From assembly GCA_037127255.1 (NCBI GenBank), contig JBANSL010000013.1, forward strand, positions 14,776,688 through 14,840,687: a DNA stretch of 64,000 nt, in the 5' to 3' direction. A program made the translations under genes and the position numbers. Below, piece after piece: positions 32,031-43,432 of this stretch. Below the pieces are notes generated by a model, which searched no databases, had not been told where the DNA came from, and was given only the letters and a program-made list of their open reading frames with translations. This stretch comes from Persicaria tinctoria (lineage: Eukaryota; Streptophyta; Magnoliopsida; Caryophyllales; Polygonaceae). Every line of letters begins with the position of its first letter. The stretch's first letter is position 1.

Positions 32031-32334
32031 AGAAGGTGTTTATATTAGTGAGGGGTTTACATATCTAGGTAGTTACATTGATGTGTTATTGTCCGATCCA
32101 TACTTTTAAATTAGATAAATGGATTATTTGAAAATCATTTGACATTTTAGGTGTTCACATTGATTTCTGGAGTGATTGAATCTTGCAATTAAGAGTTTTG
32201 CAAAATTTTACATTTGTGGTGGTGCGATGACAAGTTCGTAGGTTTGTGTTGATGTTACTATAATACAGGTGATGTTTAGTGCAATACAGGTGAATAAATA
32301 TGAAAAACGAATGGATCATTTAAAAAAAAAGAAA

Positions 32335-32615
32335 ATATTTCTCGGCGGTTTTTTGATGCACTCCCGAGATATTTCAAGAATTACAGTATATCTCGGGAGT
32401 TTTAAAAAAAAACTCCCTAGCGAGCTAAAATTGAAATGGCATTTTAAAAACACGTTCTCTCGGGAGTTTTTTAAAAACCCTTGACCGAGTTTGTATATCT
32501 CGGGAGTTTTTTAAAACCCCGATAGAAATCTCTCAGCGAACGAAATAAAGGGAGGCCAGAAACTCCCGTATGCTTTATTAAAAAAAACCCGGGAGAGCGC
32601 TAATATGCAATAGTG
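32335..32615. repeat. Right subterminal repeats of CACTA-1
   Basis: Multiple copies of TCTCGGGAGTTTTTT in both orientations lead up to the right terminus GCAATAGTG. Such clustered short motifs are the binding sites of the element's own transposase accessory protein in known CACTA elements. Confidence 0.7.
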
Positions 32616-33790
32616 TGGTAGTGACCTCGTAAAAAATTGCAAAAAAAAGGTCATCACAAAAAAGGAGTTGTCACCGCATGTCTCACCAACAGTGTGAATT
32701 CCAAAGTGTTATCAATGATGGCATCACCATAAAAAACAGCGAAACCACTGTTGTCACCGGAGAAAAATCCTAGGACAAGTGGATAAAAAACCTTATAGGG
32801 GCTAATAGAATGCTAACCAAAAGAACATATGATATTAATACAAGGCATGACAAAGTTCAAATATAACTGTCACTATCATTAAAAAAAAGGTGTAACCACT
32901 GTTGTCATCAAAGGAAAGCCCTATGATACATTAAGATATGAATATCAAAGTGTTATTAGTAATGTCACCACCATAAAAAACAATGTAAAACCACTGTTGT
33001 TCTCAAAGGAAAAAACTTAGGACAAGGAAAGCACAGAGGAACATGTGGTACGTACAATATAGTTTAGGGTTTAGGGTGTATGGCCCTAAATCCTAAACCC
33101 TAAAATGTGGAGAACAATACTCAATTGAGAAATGAACAAGCATAGTGATATTAGTGGTATCACCACCATAAAAACAATATAACCATTGTTGTCATCAAAG
33201 AAAAAACCTAGAATAAGGGAAGCATGCACAAACCCTAGAGGGGCTAATGCTAATTAAGTAAAACCGTTGTTGTCACCAAAGAGAAACCCAAAGATAAGGG
33301 AAACAAAAACCTTAGAGGGGCTAATGCTAAGTAAAGCCACTGCTGTCACCAAAAGAAAATCTTAGGACAAGAGAAAATATTATTAGTAGTGTCATAACAA
33401 TAAAAAAATATATGTTATCATTGTTGTCAACAAAGAAAAATCCTAGGAGAGAGGAAGCACAAATCCCAGAGGGGCACATGTGGTGACAAGTTGGTGATAC
33501 ATGCGTTGACAACCTTTTTTGTGACAATTTACGACATTTATCAGTGATGACATTGTTGGTGACATATGTGGTGATTACTTTTGTTTACAGTTTTTTATGA
33601 GGTCAGTGTCACCACATTTATTAGTGATGATTTTGTTGGTCACATATGTAATGACAATCTTCTTTTTCGATGATAACTTTTTTTATAGTTTTTTTTACGA
33701 TGTCAGTATCACCACTGTTATCAGTGCTCATACCGACACATCTGCTAACACTTCTTTTATACTATTTTTTTAACGATGTGATATGAAACC
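32616..33790. repeat. Right part of the outer nest element, degenerate tandem repeats
   Basis: Repeats built on ACCACTGTTGTCACCAAAG...AAACCCTAGAGGGGCTAATG occur every 90-130 bp. From 33480 the motif TTGGTGACATATGTGGTGA and GAGGTCAGTGTCACCAC appears, the reverse complement of the left arm at 14989-15181. No coding. Confidence 0.6.
33063..33106. repeat. Inverted pair of plant-telomere-like repeats
   Basis: TTTAGGGTTTAGGG is followed after a short spacer by CCTAAACCCTAAA, so two interstitial Arabidopsis-type telomere motifs face each other. They lie in a GTCACC-type repeat array, so chance within AC/GG-rich repeats is possible. Confidence 0.6.
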
Positions 33791-34095
33791 TTTTTTTGGG
33801 TGATGGCACAATCTATACAAATACTACGAATCTTGTAAGTATTCAATTAAGATAGTAAAATCAATGTCTTTGTTCTCTTCGGCGGATGAACTCATTTTAA
33901 TATTTTATCCTTCGAATTAGCCAAATGCCAATCAATGGGATTTTTGCTTTCGAGTAAACGCTGTTTATCTTATGTCATAAATGCACCCAAAAAACTACAA
34001 CATACTTTTGAGTAAACGCTCAGGTTGATTCGTTTCCTTTTAACACCAACTAGCAAAACAAAATGATCAAACTCTTTAAGAAAGTTGAGTTGAAT
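33791..34095. other. Short intergenic segment, nothing supported
   Basis: The segment contains GAGTAAACGCT twice (33952 and 34010). It has no gene or element boundary. Confidence 0.5.
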
Positions 34096-34430
34096 GCTAC
34101 CCCTAGGGTTGTTCATATTCGGTTTGAACCGATTTTTTTGATCGAACCAAACTGAAAAACTGGAACCTAACCGAATCGATCTATTTCGGTTTAGGTTTTC
34201 GGTTCAGGGAATTTCTATTTTAGGTTTTAGGTTTGGTTTAGACTCGGTTCGGTCAAACCGGGAGAAAATCGTTTTTTTTTTTAATGTTTTAATTTATCCT
34301 TGGTCATTTCGTCCCTTCCCTTAGGTTTAGGTACTGTTGTATGTAGTGCTGTATAAAAGCTGCTCAGTTGCTAATCCGCTATGTACTACTGTTGTACAGT
34401 GTACATGGTGCTACATTGCTACTTGCTAGT

Positions 34431-34560
34431 TATTGGAATATCTTCTATGTATATATAGATATTAGTTTATTCAGTTGGGCCTATCTTGTAAATTGTACTG
34501 TATATACTCCTTGTGAATGAGAGAAAGATCAAGCCTTTTTCCACAATTCAATATTTCTCA
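34431..34560 (+). repeat. 5' LTR of Copia-1
   Basis: 130 bp, starting TATTGGAATATC and ending TTTCTCA. It contains TATATATAGATA and an ATATACTCC stretch as possible promoter sequence. Confidence 0.92.
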
Positions 34561-34647
34561 TGGTATCGGAGCAAGTTTAACCTAAAATCAAATTTTTTTT
34601 ACCCCGAGCCGCCCCTCTATCTACCCTTCCCGTTCGTTGCTTCCGCC

Positions 34648-37600
34648 ATGTATGGAAACCAAACCGACGCCACTCAGCAGGCCGCCATCGCTGCTGCCGT
34701 TGAGGCTGCGAAGAAGGCCCTCGTTGACACCACCTCTTCGTACTACTTACATCCTTCTGATCATCCGGGCTTGCACGTCTGTGCCGTGACATTCAAGGGT
34801 GACAATTACCCCGAATGGGCAATCTGTTTTCGCAATACTCTCTATGCGAAAAACAAGTCTGACTTCATTGATGGCTCCTTGCAGAAACCAACCGACGCTA
34901 CTGAGGTTCGAAGGTGGCGGGCTGTGAATTCCATGATCATTGGGTGGATTTTACAGTCCGTCGACGCCTCGCTTCGTTCCTCCCTTACCTACTTTGAGAC
35001 TGCGAAAGACTTGTGGGATGATATTGCTCAACGGTTTTCGGTGGGCAATGGTCCGCGTATTCATCAACTTAAGGCGCAATTGTCTCGAGCCACTCAATCC
35101 GGGCGATCTATTGCTGTGTATTTTGGCGTTCTTAAACGCAGTTGGGATGAACTTGCCAGTTTTTCTACCGTTCGTGGTTATGCTACTTGCGGTACTTGCA
35201 CCTGCAATTGGCGCACTAATTTGCATAAGGAGCGCGAGGAGGAGCAGATCCATCAGTTTCTCATGGGTCTCGATGACAAATTTGCTACCGTTCGTTCGTC
35301 GCTTCTCGCCAATGACACGTTGCCCTCTCTCAACGTTGTCTATCATACCTTGACCCGTGAGGAGGCTCAGTTAGCCGCTTCCAAGAATCGGGATGCTCGC
35401 CCCGACGGTGCTGCCTTTGCTGCTCAAGGACAGCGCCAGGGTTCTCGGCCCCGTAACCAGTCTCGTTGCGATCCGGACCCGCCTGTGCGTGATCGATCTA
35501 CAGGGAATCGCGATCAATCCTCTCGTGATCAACGATCTGGCGGGCGTGGTACCGATCGCCCTACGTGCACTCATTGTGGCCAACTCGGTCATGCTGTCAG
35601 TTCCTGCTACAAACTCATATACTATCCTGAGTGGTGGCCCACTGGACCTCGCGATCGCACCACATCCGACGTTCCTGCTAGCCGTGCTCCTGACGGCACT
35701 GGTCGTGGCCGTCCTCAGACCGGCCTCGCCAACGCCGCTCATACTCATCAGGATCGTGGCGGTCAGTCCTCAGCTTCCTTCGCTGGCGCCGATCGCTCTG
35801 CCTTCCCCGGATTATCCGACTCACAGTGGTCCACTCTTGTTTCTCTCTTTCAGTCACCCGCCTCTAGTTCGACTGATCACTTGAATGGTAAGATCTGTTC
35901 CCCCTGGATACTTGATTCGGGCGCCTCGTTTCATATGACGGGTGATCGCTCTCTCCTTACTGATCTTGTGGATGTTACTCCATCCTCTATTGTTCTGCCG
36001 GATGGTCTGGTTGATACTGCTACACAGGCAGACACCCTGGTTTTGGGGACCCACTTACGGTTAACTGACGTGCTTCTTGTTCCCCGTCTCAAATGCAATC
36101 TTATATCTCTTCTGACTTTGCTTCGTCAGCACAACTGTTGTCTTAGCGGTACTGATAGAGTCTGTGTTTTGCAGGACCGTACTACGATGACGTTGATTGG
36201 CGTGGGTGAGGGGCGCAATGGAGTTTACTGGCTTCGTTTTGCACCACCAACTGGCCTGTCTTCCCATGTCGAAGCCGACTCCCTTTCCCTCTGGCATAAC
36301 CGTTTGGGTCATCCTGCACCTATTACTTTGTCGCATTTACCTCATATTCAAGTCAATAAACACAGGTCATTGAGTCCTTGTGATGTCTGCCATCGGGCAA
36401 AGCAAACTCGTTCCCCATTTCCTTTAAGTACTTCTCATGTTTCTAGTCCTTTTGAATTAGTCCACGAAGATCTCTGGGGCCCTTATCGCTCTAAGTCTCT
36501 TACGGGTGCTTCTTATTTTCTTACATTAGTTGATGATTGTTCAAGACATGTCTGGCTCTATTTGTTGCGAAATAAAAGTGAAGTCTCTACTATTTTTCCA
36601 CAATTTTGTGCTATGGCTAAATGTCAGTTTAATGTCTCTGTCAAACGATTTCAAAGTGACAATGGAACGGAATTCACATCCTTACGTTCTTACTTTGATC
36701 ATAATGGTATTATGTTTGAATCTTCGTGTGTAGGCACTCCCCAACAGAATGGTCGGGCCGAACGGAAACATCGCCACATCCTGAATGTTGCCCGATCTCT
36801 TATGTTTCAAGCCAGCTTACCCATCAAATTTTGGGGGGAATGTATTCAGGCCGCAGGCTACCTTATCAATCGCACCCCCACCCCTATCCTTGCCCACAAA
36901 ACCCCCTTCGAAGTCCTTCATGACCGCAGCCCCTCTTACTCGCACATCCGCACCATTGGTTGCCTTTGCTATGCCTCACAGATCCCTCGCACCTCCAATA
37001 AATTTGCCCCCCGTGCACGCAAATGCATCTTCCTAGGCTACCCTAAGGGACAACGGGGTTGGAGAGTGTTTGACATTGAATCCAATGACTTGTTTGTTTC
37101 TCGGGATGTTACCTTCTATGAAACCACCTTTCCGTTTCACACCTCTGCACTACCTCCGCCGCAGCAACCATTGCCGTCGGCCTCCCCTACCCATCCGGCC
37201 GAGAAGCTTCTTTCATTAGCTCCCTTTCTCCCTGAACCTGCCCCTACCTCTACCCCTCATGTGGATGTTTCCGTCGTTGCTGACCCGCCTTCAGACGCTA
37301 GGGGGAGTGCCTCGCCACAAGATGCGTCTGCGTCGCTCCCTGTTGAGCCTCTTCCCCTTCGTCGGAGCACTCGTGATCGAGCTCCACCAGCAAAACTTCA
37401 TGATTACGTCTGTTATACCATACAATCACCAGTATCCTCTATTGTTCCCCCTCCTGCTCTGTCATCATCAGGTACGCGTTATCCTATTGAGCACTATGTC
37501 TCTTTTGACCGTTTCTCTTCTTCTCATGTGGGTTTGTTAGCTTCTATTACTGCCGGAGTTGAGCCTCGATCCTTCTCTGAGGCACTTCGCAGTCCGGAAT

Positions 37601-38745
37601 GGCGCTCGGCTATGCAGGCTGAGATTGATGCCTTGGTTAAGAATGGCACCTGGATGATTGTCGATCTTCCTGCAGGCAAACGCCCCATTGGTTGTAAATG
37701 GGTTTTTCGCATCAAGTATAAGTCAGATGGCACTTTGGAGTGTCATAAAGCTCGGCTTGTTGTGCTTGGTAACAATCAGCAGTCAGGTATTGATTACAAT
37801 GAAACCTTCGCTCCGGTTGCGAAGATGGTCTCCGTCCGTACCTTTCTTGCTGTTGCCGTGAATCAGGGTTGGGAACTTCATCAGATGGATGTCCATAACG
37901 CCTTCCTCCACGGCGACTTGGACGAAGAGGTTTACATGCGGCCACCACCAGGTTTCCCCTTCTCAGATTCTTCCAAGGTGTGCCGCTTAAATCGGTCACT
38001 CTATGGTCTTCGTCAGGCCCCCAGAAATTGGTTCTTCAAGCTTACTGCTGCTCTTCGCCGGTTTGGATTTGTTCAGTCTAGGGCTGATTATTCGCTCTTC
38101 TCTTTCCTGCGCCCAGGTTTGTCTCTTCATGTGCTAATTTATGTGGATGACTTGATCATTGTTGGTAGTAATTCCGCCGAGATTGCTCGCCTCAAATCCA
38201 AGCTGAGCTCTGTCTTTCATATGAAGGATCTGGGTCCTCTTAAGTACTTCCTTGGCATTGAAATTGCTCGTTCTGACAAGGGTCTTTTTCTCTGTCAACG
38301 AAAGTACACGCTAGACATACTCTCAGAGGCTGGTCTCTTTGGTGCTAAGCCTTCTGAGTTTCCCATGGAACAGAATCACTCTCTTGCTAGCTCTACCGCT
38401 TCGCCATTCGCCGCTCCGGATAGGTATCGCCGTCTGATTGGTCGCTTGATATACCTCACTATCACGCGCCCAAAGCTCTGCTACTGCGTCCATACCTTGG
38501 CGCAGTTCATGCAATCACCCATTGTTGATCATTGGGATGCCGCTTTGCGTGTCCCAATGATCAGTTTCTCACCAAAGCCCTCGGTCGTCAGCAGTTTCAG
38601 TTTCTTATGGGCAAGTTGGGCATTTGTGACCCGCATGCTCCAACTTGAGGGGGAGTATTGGAATATCTTCTATGTATATATAGATATTAGTTTATTCAGT
38701 TGGGCCTATCTTGTAAATTGTACTATATATACTCCTTGTGAATGA
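34648..38745 (+). pseudogene. Copia-1 Gag-Pol (Gag, protease, integrase, reverse transcriptase), RNase H lost
   Basis: The ATG at 34648 (MYGNQTDATQQ) is preferred over an upstream one inside the LTR. In order: Gag of the UBN2 type; zinc knuckle CTHCGQLGHAVSSC (about residue 306); aspartic protease WILDSGASFHMTG (about 419); pre-integrase zinc-binding region LWHNRLGHP (about 547); integrase core with DLWGPY, SDNGTEF and ERKHRH (about 605-710); reverse transcriptase from NGTWMIVDLP (about 999) with YVDDLIIVG (about 1165). Normal sequence ends at HWDAALR (38550). The next bases match the very end of RNase H in another frame, so about 1 in 10 of the expected polyprotein is missing and the final 65 codons are artefact. 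Confidence 0.92.
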
Positions 38746-38785
38746 GAGAAAGATCAAGCCTTTTTTCACAATTCAATATTTCTCA
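38656..38785 (+). repeat. 3' LTR of Copia-1
   Basis: 130 bp, two substitutions relative to the 5' LTR. Confidence 0.92.
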
Positions 38786-39478
38786 CTAGTGATGTATGTA
38801 GTGCTATACAAAGCAATAGGTTATTAGGTTCTCTCGTGACATTTGGTAATTGGTAGCCCATGTGTATGTGTAGTTGTATACTTGTATACATAGATCATTA
38901 GTTTTTTTTAAATGCTCAAATAAAATCGGTATAAAAAATGCTCAAATGAAATCGGTTCACTTAGGTTCATAACCGAAACGAACCTAAACCAAACTGGTAA
39001 AAAATCGAACCAAACTTATTAGTTTAGGTTCGATTTTTGGTATTCATTTTTGGGAATTTCGATTTTCGGTTCGGTTCGATATGACCAGGTTCGGATCGGT
39101 TTTGGGCCGATGAACAGCTCTAGCTACAGCTAGCCATTACACATAAATTAATACAAGTTAGGAGAAATCCCAGCATTGCTCACGTATCCATGCCTCTATT
39201 TTTTCGAAAGAGTTTCTGAACAATTCCTCAAATAAATTAAATTAGTCGATTAACCCATTACTGGCAATATGAGATTATCAAAGACTTTAATTTTAAAAAC
39301 ACAAAAGGGGACATCATCCAGAAAAACCTGACCAGTCCCCTAAGGGGAAACATCCAAAATTACAAAGCCTAATGGTAAAGAAAAACGAAAACGGGAGTCA
39401 GCGAGGCAATTTCCGTCACGGAAAGTGTGACGGATCTGGACATCCTAGTTCCTACTAACAAAGCCATGACAAACACTC

Positions 39479-39696
39479 TATTAAGTATGTGACCTAAGGT
39501 GTATGTTTACTAATGTAGGACATCATGTGTGTAATAAAAGGACCCTATATAAGGCCTTTAGGTGGTGTGTATGTAGGACAATTGGGATTCACATATTCCC
39601 TTTATGATTGCTCTCAAATTCAATGAAACAGTAGTCGAGATTGCTAATGCTTTTTCCACTTCTTCTTCTTAAGCTGAATTGATTCTCTAATCATCA
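39479..39696 (+). repeat. 5' LTR of Copia-2
   Basis: 218 bp. The TG start has mutated to TA. CCCTATATAAGGCC is a good TATA box. Confidence 0.92.
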
Positions 39697-42600
39697 TGGT
39701 ATCAGAGCCAACAGTGTTGCTGCTTCTTCACTATCTCCATCTGCCTCTGGAGATCCTAATCAAGTCCAGTCTCCTCCCTTGGATAATCAACTGCTTCAAT
39801 CTATTCTCAAGCTTCTGGATCAGAAGAAGGATAAAGGTGCAAAGGTTAATATGGAAGGTATTGTTCATTGTTGCAATACTACAATGTTCTTAAAGTTATG
39901 GATCTTTGACAGTGGAGCCACTGACCATATGACTTGTAATCGGTTATACCTTAAACACCTAAAGCCTGCCAATACCTCCCTTGTTGTGCACCTACCAGAT
40001 GACACTTCCAGGAGTGTCACTCTCACTGGTGATGTACATATTACTGATCTTTTCACCCTTAAAAATGTCCTTTATGCACCAAAATTTCACTTCAATCTGA
40101 TATCCATTAGCCGCCTCATACATGACATAGATTGCTTTGTCTATTTCTTTTCTGACAAATGCATTGTTCAGGACCATGCCAGGGGGACAATAATTGCAGC
40201 CGGTAAGGAGCTTGGAGGACTGTATTACCTGGTGCCTGATGTCAAACTGGAAGCCACTCTCCTTGAAGATCCCTCAATTTTTGATCTTATACCACATAAG
40301 TCTCTCAAAAATGCATTCTATTGTACAGACAAACCAAAATTACCTATGTTTCTTCCTTCTGTTGCAAACTCTGATATGAGTGCTATTTGACATTTTAGAC
40401 TTGGACATGCTCCATTTGATAAGTTGTTACATGTTCCTTCTATTGCTTCTGCTATGAATAAATTCAAGCATGACTATACTTGTTCTATTTGTCCTCTTGC
40501 TAGGCAGACTAGACACAGTTTCCATACTAGTGACTCTCATGCTTTGACTGCTTTTGCCTTGCTTCACTGTGATTTATGGGGACCTTTTGATACTCCCACT
40601 TATCAAGGTCACAAGTATTTCTTGACACAGGAGTGTGTGGGCTTTCTTACTCAAACACAAGTCTGAGACTCCATCTGTTCTTCATAAGTTCATTACTATG
40701 ATGGAAAATCAGTTAAATGTGTCTGTCAAAACTCTTAGGAGTGATCAAGGTACAGAGTTCTTTAACTCAGAATTGAAATCCTTTCTTCACTCAAAGGGCA
40801 TTGTTCATGAGAGCTCATGTAGAGCCACAACTCAGCAAAATGGCCGAGTTGAAATGAGGCACAGATATATCCTTGAAACTGCTCGGGCCTTGAGGTTTCA
40901 AGCCTCTCGTTCTCTTCGTTTCTGGGGTGACTGTATTCTTACAACTACCTACATCATAAACTGTCTTCCTTCACCTTTGATCAAACACAAAACTCCCTAT
41001 GAAATGTTGTTTCACAAGCCCCTTGACTATGACAGACTAAGAGTGTTTGGATCTTTGTGTTTTGTGTCCACACACTCTACACATAGAGGAAAGTTTGATC
41101 CTAGATCTGCTCCCTATGTTTTTCTTGGGTATCCTTTTGGATTCAAAGGATTTAAAGTCTACAATCCGTCCACACACAAGTGTGAGATTAGTAGAGATGT
41201 CAAGTTTGTGGAAACTGTGTTCCCTTTTGCTAGCAATGAGGACCTTTTCTCACCTCAACCATCACCTTCTACTGATGTGGCTCCTTTTGTGGATGATTTT
41301 CTCCCAGTAGAGGTGAGCTCCCAATCACCCTCTCCTTCTTTAAATCCTATTCCTCCCTCTGAGTCTCATGCTGAGTATTCTCCCTCTCATGTACCCCCTG
41401 CCTTTGATGAGTCACCTCCTGTGCTTAATCATTTACAATCACCATCACCACCTCCTCATCGCTCTACTCGCCCCTCTCACCCTCCAGTTTGGCAGAAGGA
41501 CTACGTGTGCACCTCTACTGCTTCTGACACTGCTCTTGCTACTCCATGTAAGTCTCCTTATCCTATTCACTCTTTTTTGTCCTATACACAGTGTTCTCCT
41601 TCATACCTCTCCTTTATCCTGAATGTGGCTTCCTTCACTGAACCATCAACTTTGCAAGATGCATTGGGTAAGACAGAGTGGATTAATGCCATGCTTATTG
41701 AGCTCTCAGCTCTAGAGGAGAATAATACTTGGACTCTAGTTCCAAAATCTGAAGCACATTCCTTGGGCAGCTGTAAATGGTTGTTCAAACTAAAGTTTCA
41801 TGCTGATGGCTCACTTGATAGACATAAGACTCGACTTGTTGTTCGTGGATTCTCTCAGTTGGAGGGCATTGACTATAGTGAAACTTTTGCACCAGTAGCA
41901 AAAATGATCACTGTCAGGAATGTGCTTGCTGTGGCCACTATTAGAAATTGGTATATCTCTTAGATAGAGACTTGGAGGAGGATGTCTTCATGGAATTGCC
42001 TCCTGCTTACTCTTTTCTGAAGCACCACTCTTGTCCTCAGGGGAGCATATGGATGAGGACAAGGTGTCTCATATGGTGTGCAAGTTAAACAAATCTTTAT
42101 ATGGTCTTAAGAAAGCTCCAAGGCAGTGGTTGTCAAGGTTCTCTGAAGTAGTGAAAGAGGCTGGCTTTGAACAGTCTAAGGCAGACTATTCTCTGTTCTT
42201 TAAAGTCACTAAAAGCTCATACACTGATCTCCTTGTGTATATAGACGACATGATCATAACTGGAGACAACACAGTTGAAATAGAGAAGCTGAAGGCACAT
42301 CTAAATCAGAAATTCAAAATGAAAGACCTTGGAAGGATGAGGTACTTTCTAGGAATTGAATTTGAAAATATTGATCAAGGCTTACCGATAAACCAGAGGA
42401 AGTATGTTCTAGAGTTACTCAAAGACACGGGCATAGAGAATGCCAAACATACAGCTACTCCTCTTGACCCCAAGGTGAAGCTCTCCATGGAAGGAGAGAG
42501 ATCTGTGGCGGATGCTGATTCATACAGAAGACTGGTAGGTAAGCTCATTTATCTCACCATCACCAGACCAAACATATGTTATGTTGTACATGTGTTGAGT

Positions 42601-43190
42601 CAGTTTATGCATCAACCTATGATGATCACCTGAGAGGTGCTAAGCATGTGTTGAGATATCTAAAAGGATCCCCTGGATGAGGATTACTTCTATCAAGCAC
42701 ATCTAGCCTTCAGTTGAATGCATTCTGTGATGCAGACTGGCAAAGCTGTCCAATGACACGGAAATCATTGACTGGATGTTGTGTAATGCTGGGAAGCTCT
42801 CTTATATCATGGAGGACTAAGAAGCAAAGCTATGTGGCCATGTCATCAGTTGAATCCGAATATAGAGCCATGGCAACTGTGTTTTGTGAGATTACCTGGC
42901 TACTAAAGCTTCTTGAAGACCTGCAGGTTGATCAGCTAAGACCTGTAAGGTTGTTTTGTGATAACAAATCAGCTATACACATTGCCAAAAACCCTGTGTT
43001 TCATGAGAGAACGAAACAAATTGAAGGAGATTGTCATCTCGTGAGGAACAAAGTTCTGAGCGAAGAAATTGAGCTGGGTTACATCCCAACAAAGGAGCAA
43101 CCAGCTGACATTTTTACCAAGATAGTCTCTTCTGATCAGTACTCTAAAATTCTGTCCAAGTTAGGAGTTTATAACTTGTTTGCTAGCTAA
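39697..43190 (+). pseudogene. Copia-2 Pol remnant (protease to RNase H)
   Basis: Only about 180 bp separate the primer site from protease (WIFDSGATDHMTC near 39901), so Gag and its zinc knuckle are gone. Integrase follows (CDLWGPF near 40568, RSDQGTEF, RHRYIL), then reverse transcriptase (NNTWTLVPKSEAH, ETFAPVAKM, VYIDDMIITG near 42236) and RNase H (FCDADWQSCP, SSVESEYRAMA, CDNKSAIHIAKNP, EQPADIFTK). It is broken by a TGA near 40389, a frameshift near 40650, a small deletion near 41960-42030 and a stop near 42632. Confidence 0.9.
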
Positions 43191-43211
43191 AACTTCTCAC
43201 TTGAGGGGGAG

Positions 43212-43432
43212 TGTTAAGTATGTGACCTAAGGTGTATGGTTACTAATGTAGGACAGCATGTATGTAATAAAAGGACCCTATATAAGGCCTTTAGGTGGTG
43301 TGTATGTAGGACAATTGGGATTCACATATTCCCTTTATGATTGCTCTCAAATTCAATGAAACAGTAGCCGAGATTGCTACTGCATTTTCCACTTCTTCTT
43401 CTTCTTAAGCTGAATTGATTCTCTAATCATCA
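43212..43432 (+). repeat. 3' LTR of Copia-2
   Basis: 221 bp, TGTTAAGTATGTG...CTAATCATCA. Confidence 0.92.

Larger units (their letters stand above)
15182..32615 (+). mobile_element. CACTA-1: CACTA (En/Spm) relic, heavily invaded
   Basis: The left end CACTAGTACAGAATAAGC and right end GCTAATATGCAATAGTG are CACTA-like. Both ends carry subterminal CGGGAGTTTTT/AAAAACTCCCG words. Near the right end are decayed exons with a transposase-associated domain and a Ulp1-like protease (31144-32030). A clean 3-bp target duplication was not found, so the exact limits are tentative. It holds a short-LTR element and LINE-2 as later insertions. Confidence 0.65.
34431..38785 (+). mobile_element. Copia-1 LTR retrotransposon, recent, RNase H deleted
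   Basis: LTRs of 130 bp at 34431-34560 and 38656-38785 differ at only two positions, and a 5-bp duplication CTAGT flanks the element. A primer site TGGTATCGGAGC abuts the left LTR, and a purine tract TTGAGGGGGAG precedes the right one. The gag-pol reading frame is continuous through reverse transcriptase. An internal deletion removes nearly all RNase H. Confidence 0.95.
34104..39122. mobile_element. hAT-like non-autonomous element split by Copia-1
   Basis: The ends TAGGGTTGTTCAT and ATGAACAGCTCTA are imperfect terminal inverted repeats, with near-matching 8-bp flanks GCTACCCC and GCTACAGC (6 of 8). The arms are rich in CGGTTCGG/GAACCGAA words. Copia-1 sits inside, so the hAT-like element is older. 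No transposase. Confidence 0.6.
39479..43432 (+). mobile_element. Copia-2 LTR retrotransposon, gag largely missing
   Basis: LTRs at 39479-39696 and 43212-43432 (about 220 bp, roughly seven substitutions plus a CTT-repeat indel) with target duplication CACTC (39474-39478, 43433-43437). A perfect tRNA-Met primer site TGGTATCAGAGCCA follows the left LTR, and TTGAGGGGGAG precedes the right one. Inserted into the minus-strand LINE fragment. Confidence 0.94.

Noticed and set aside
34513..34647. Upstream ATG for Copia-1 Gag inside the LTR
   Set aside because: It lies in the LTR and before the primer site; the ATG at 34648 starts recognisable Gag.
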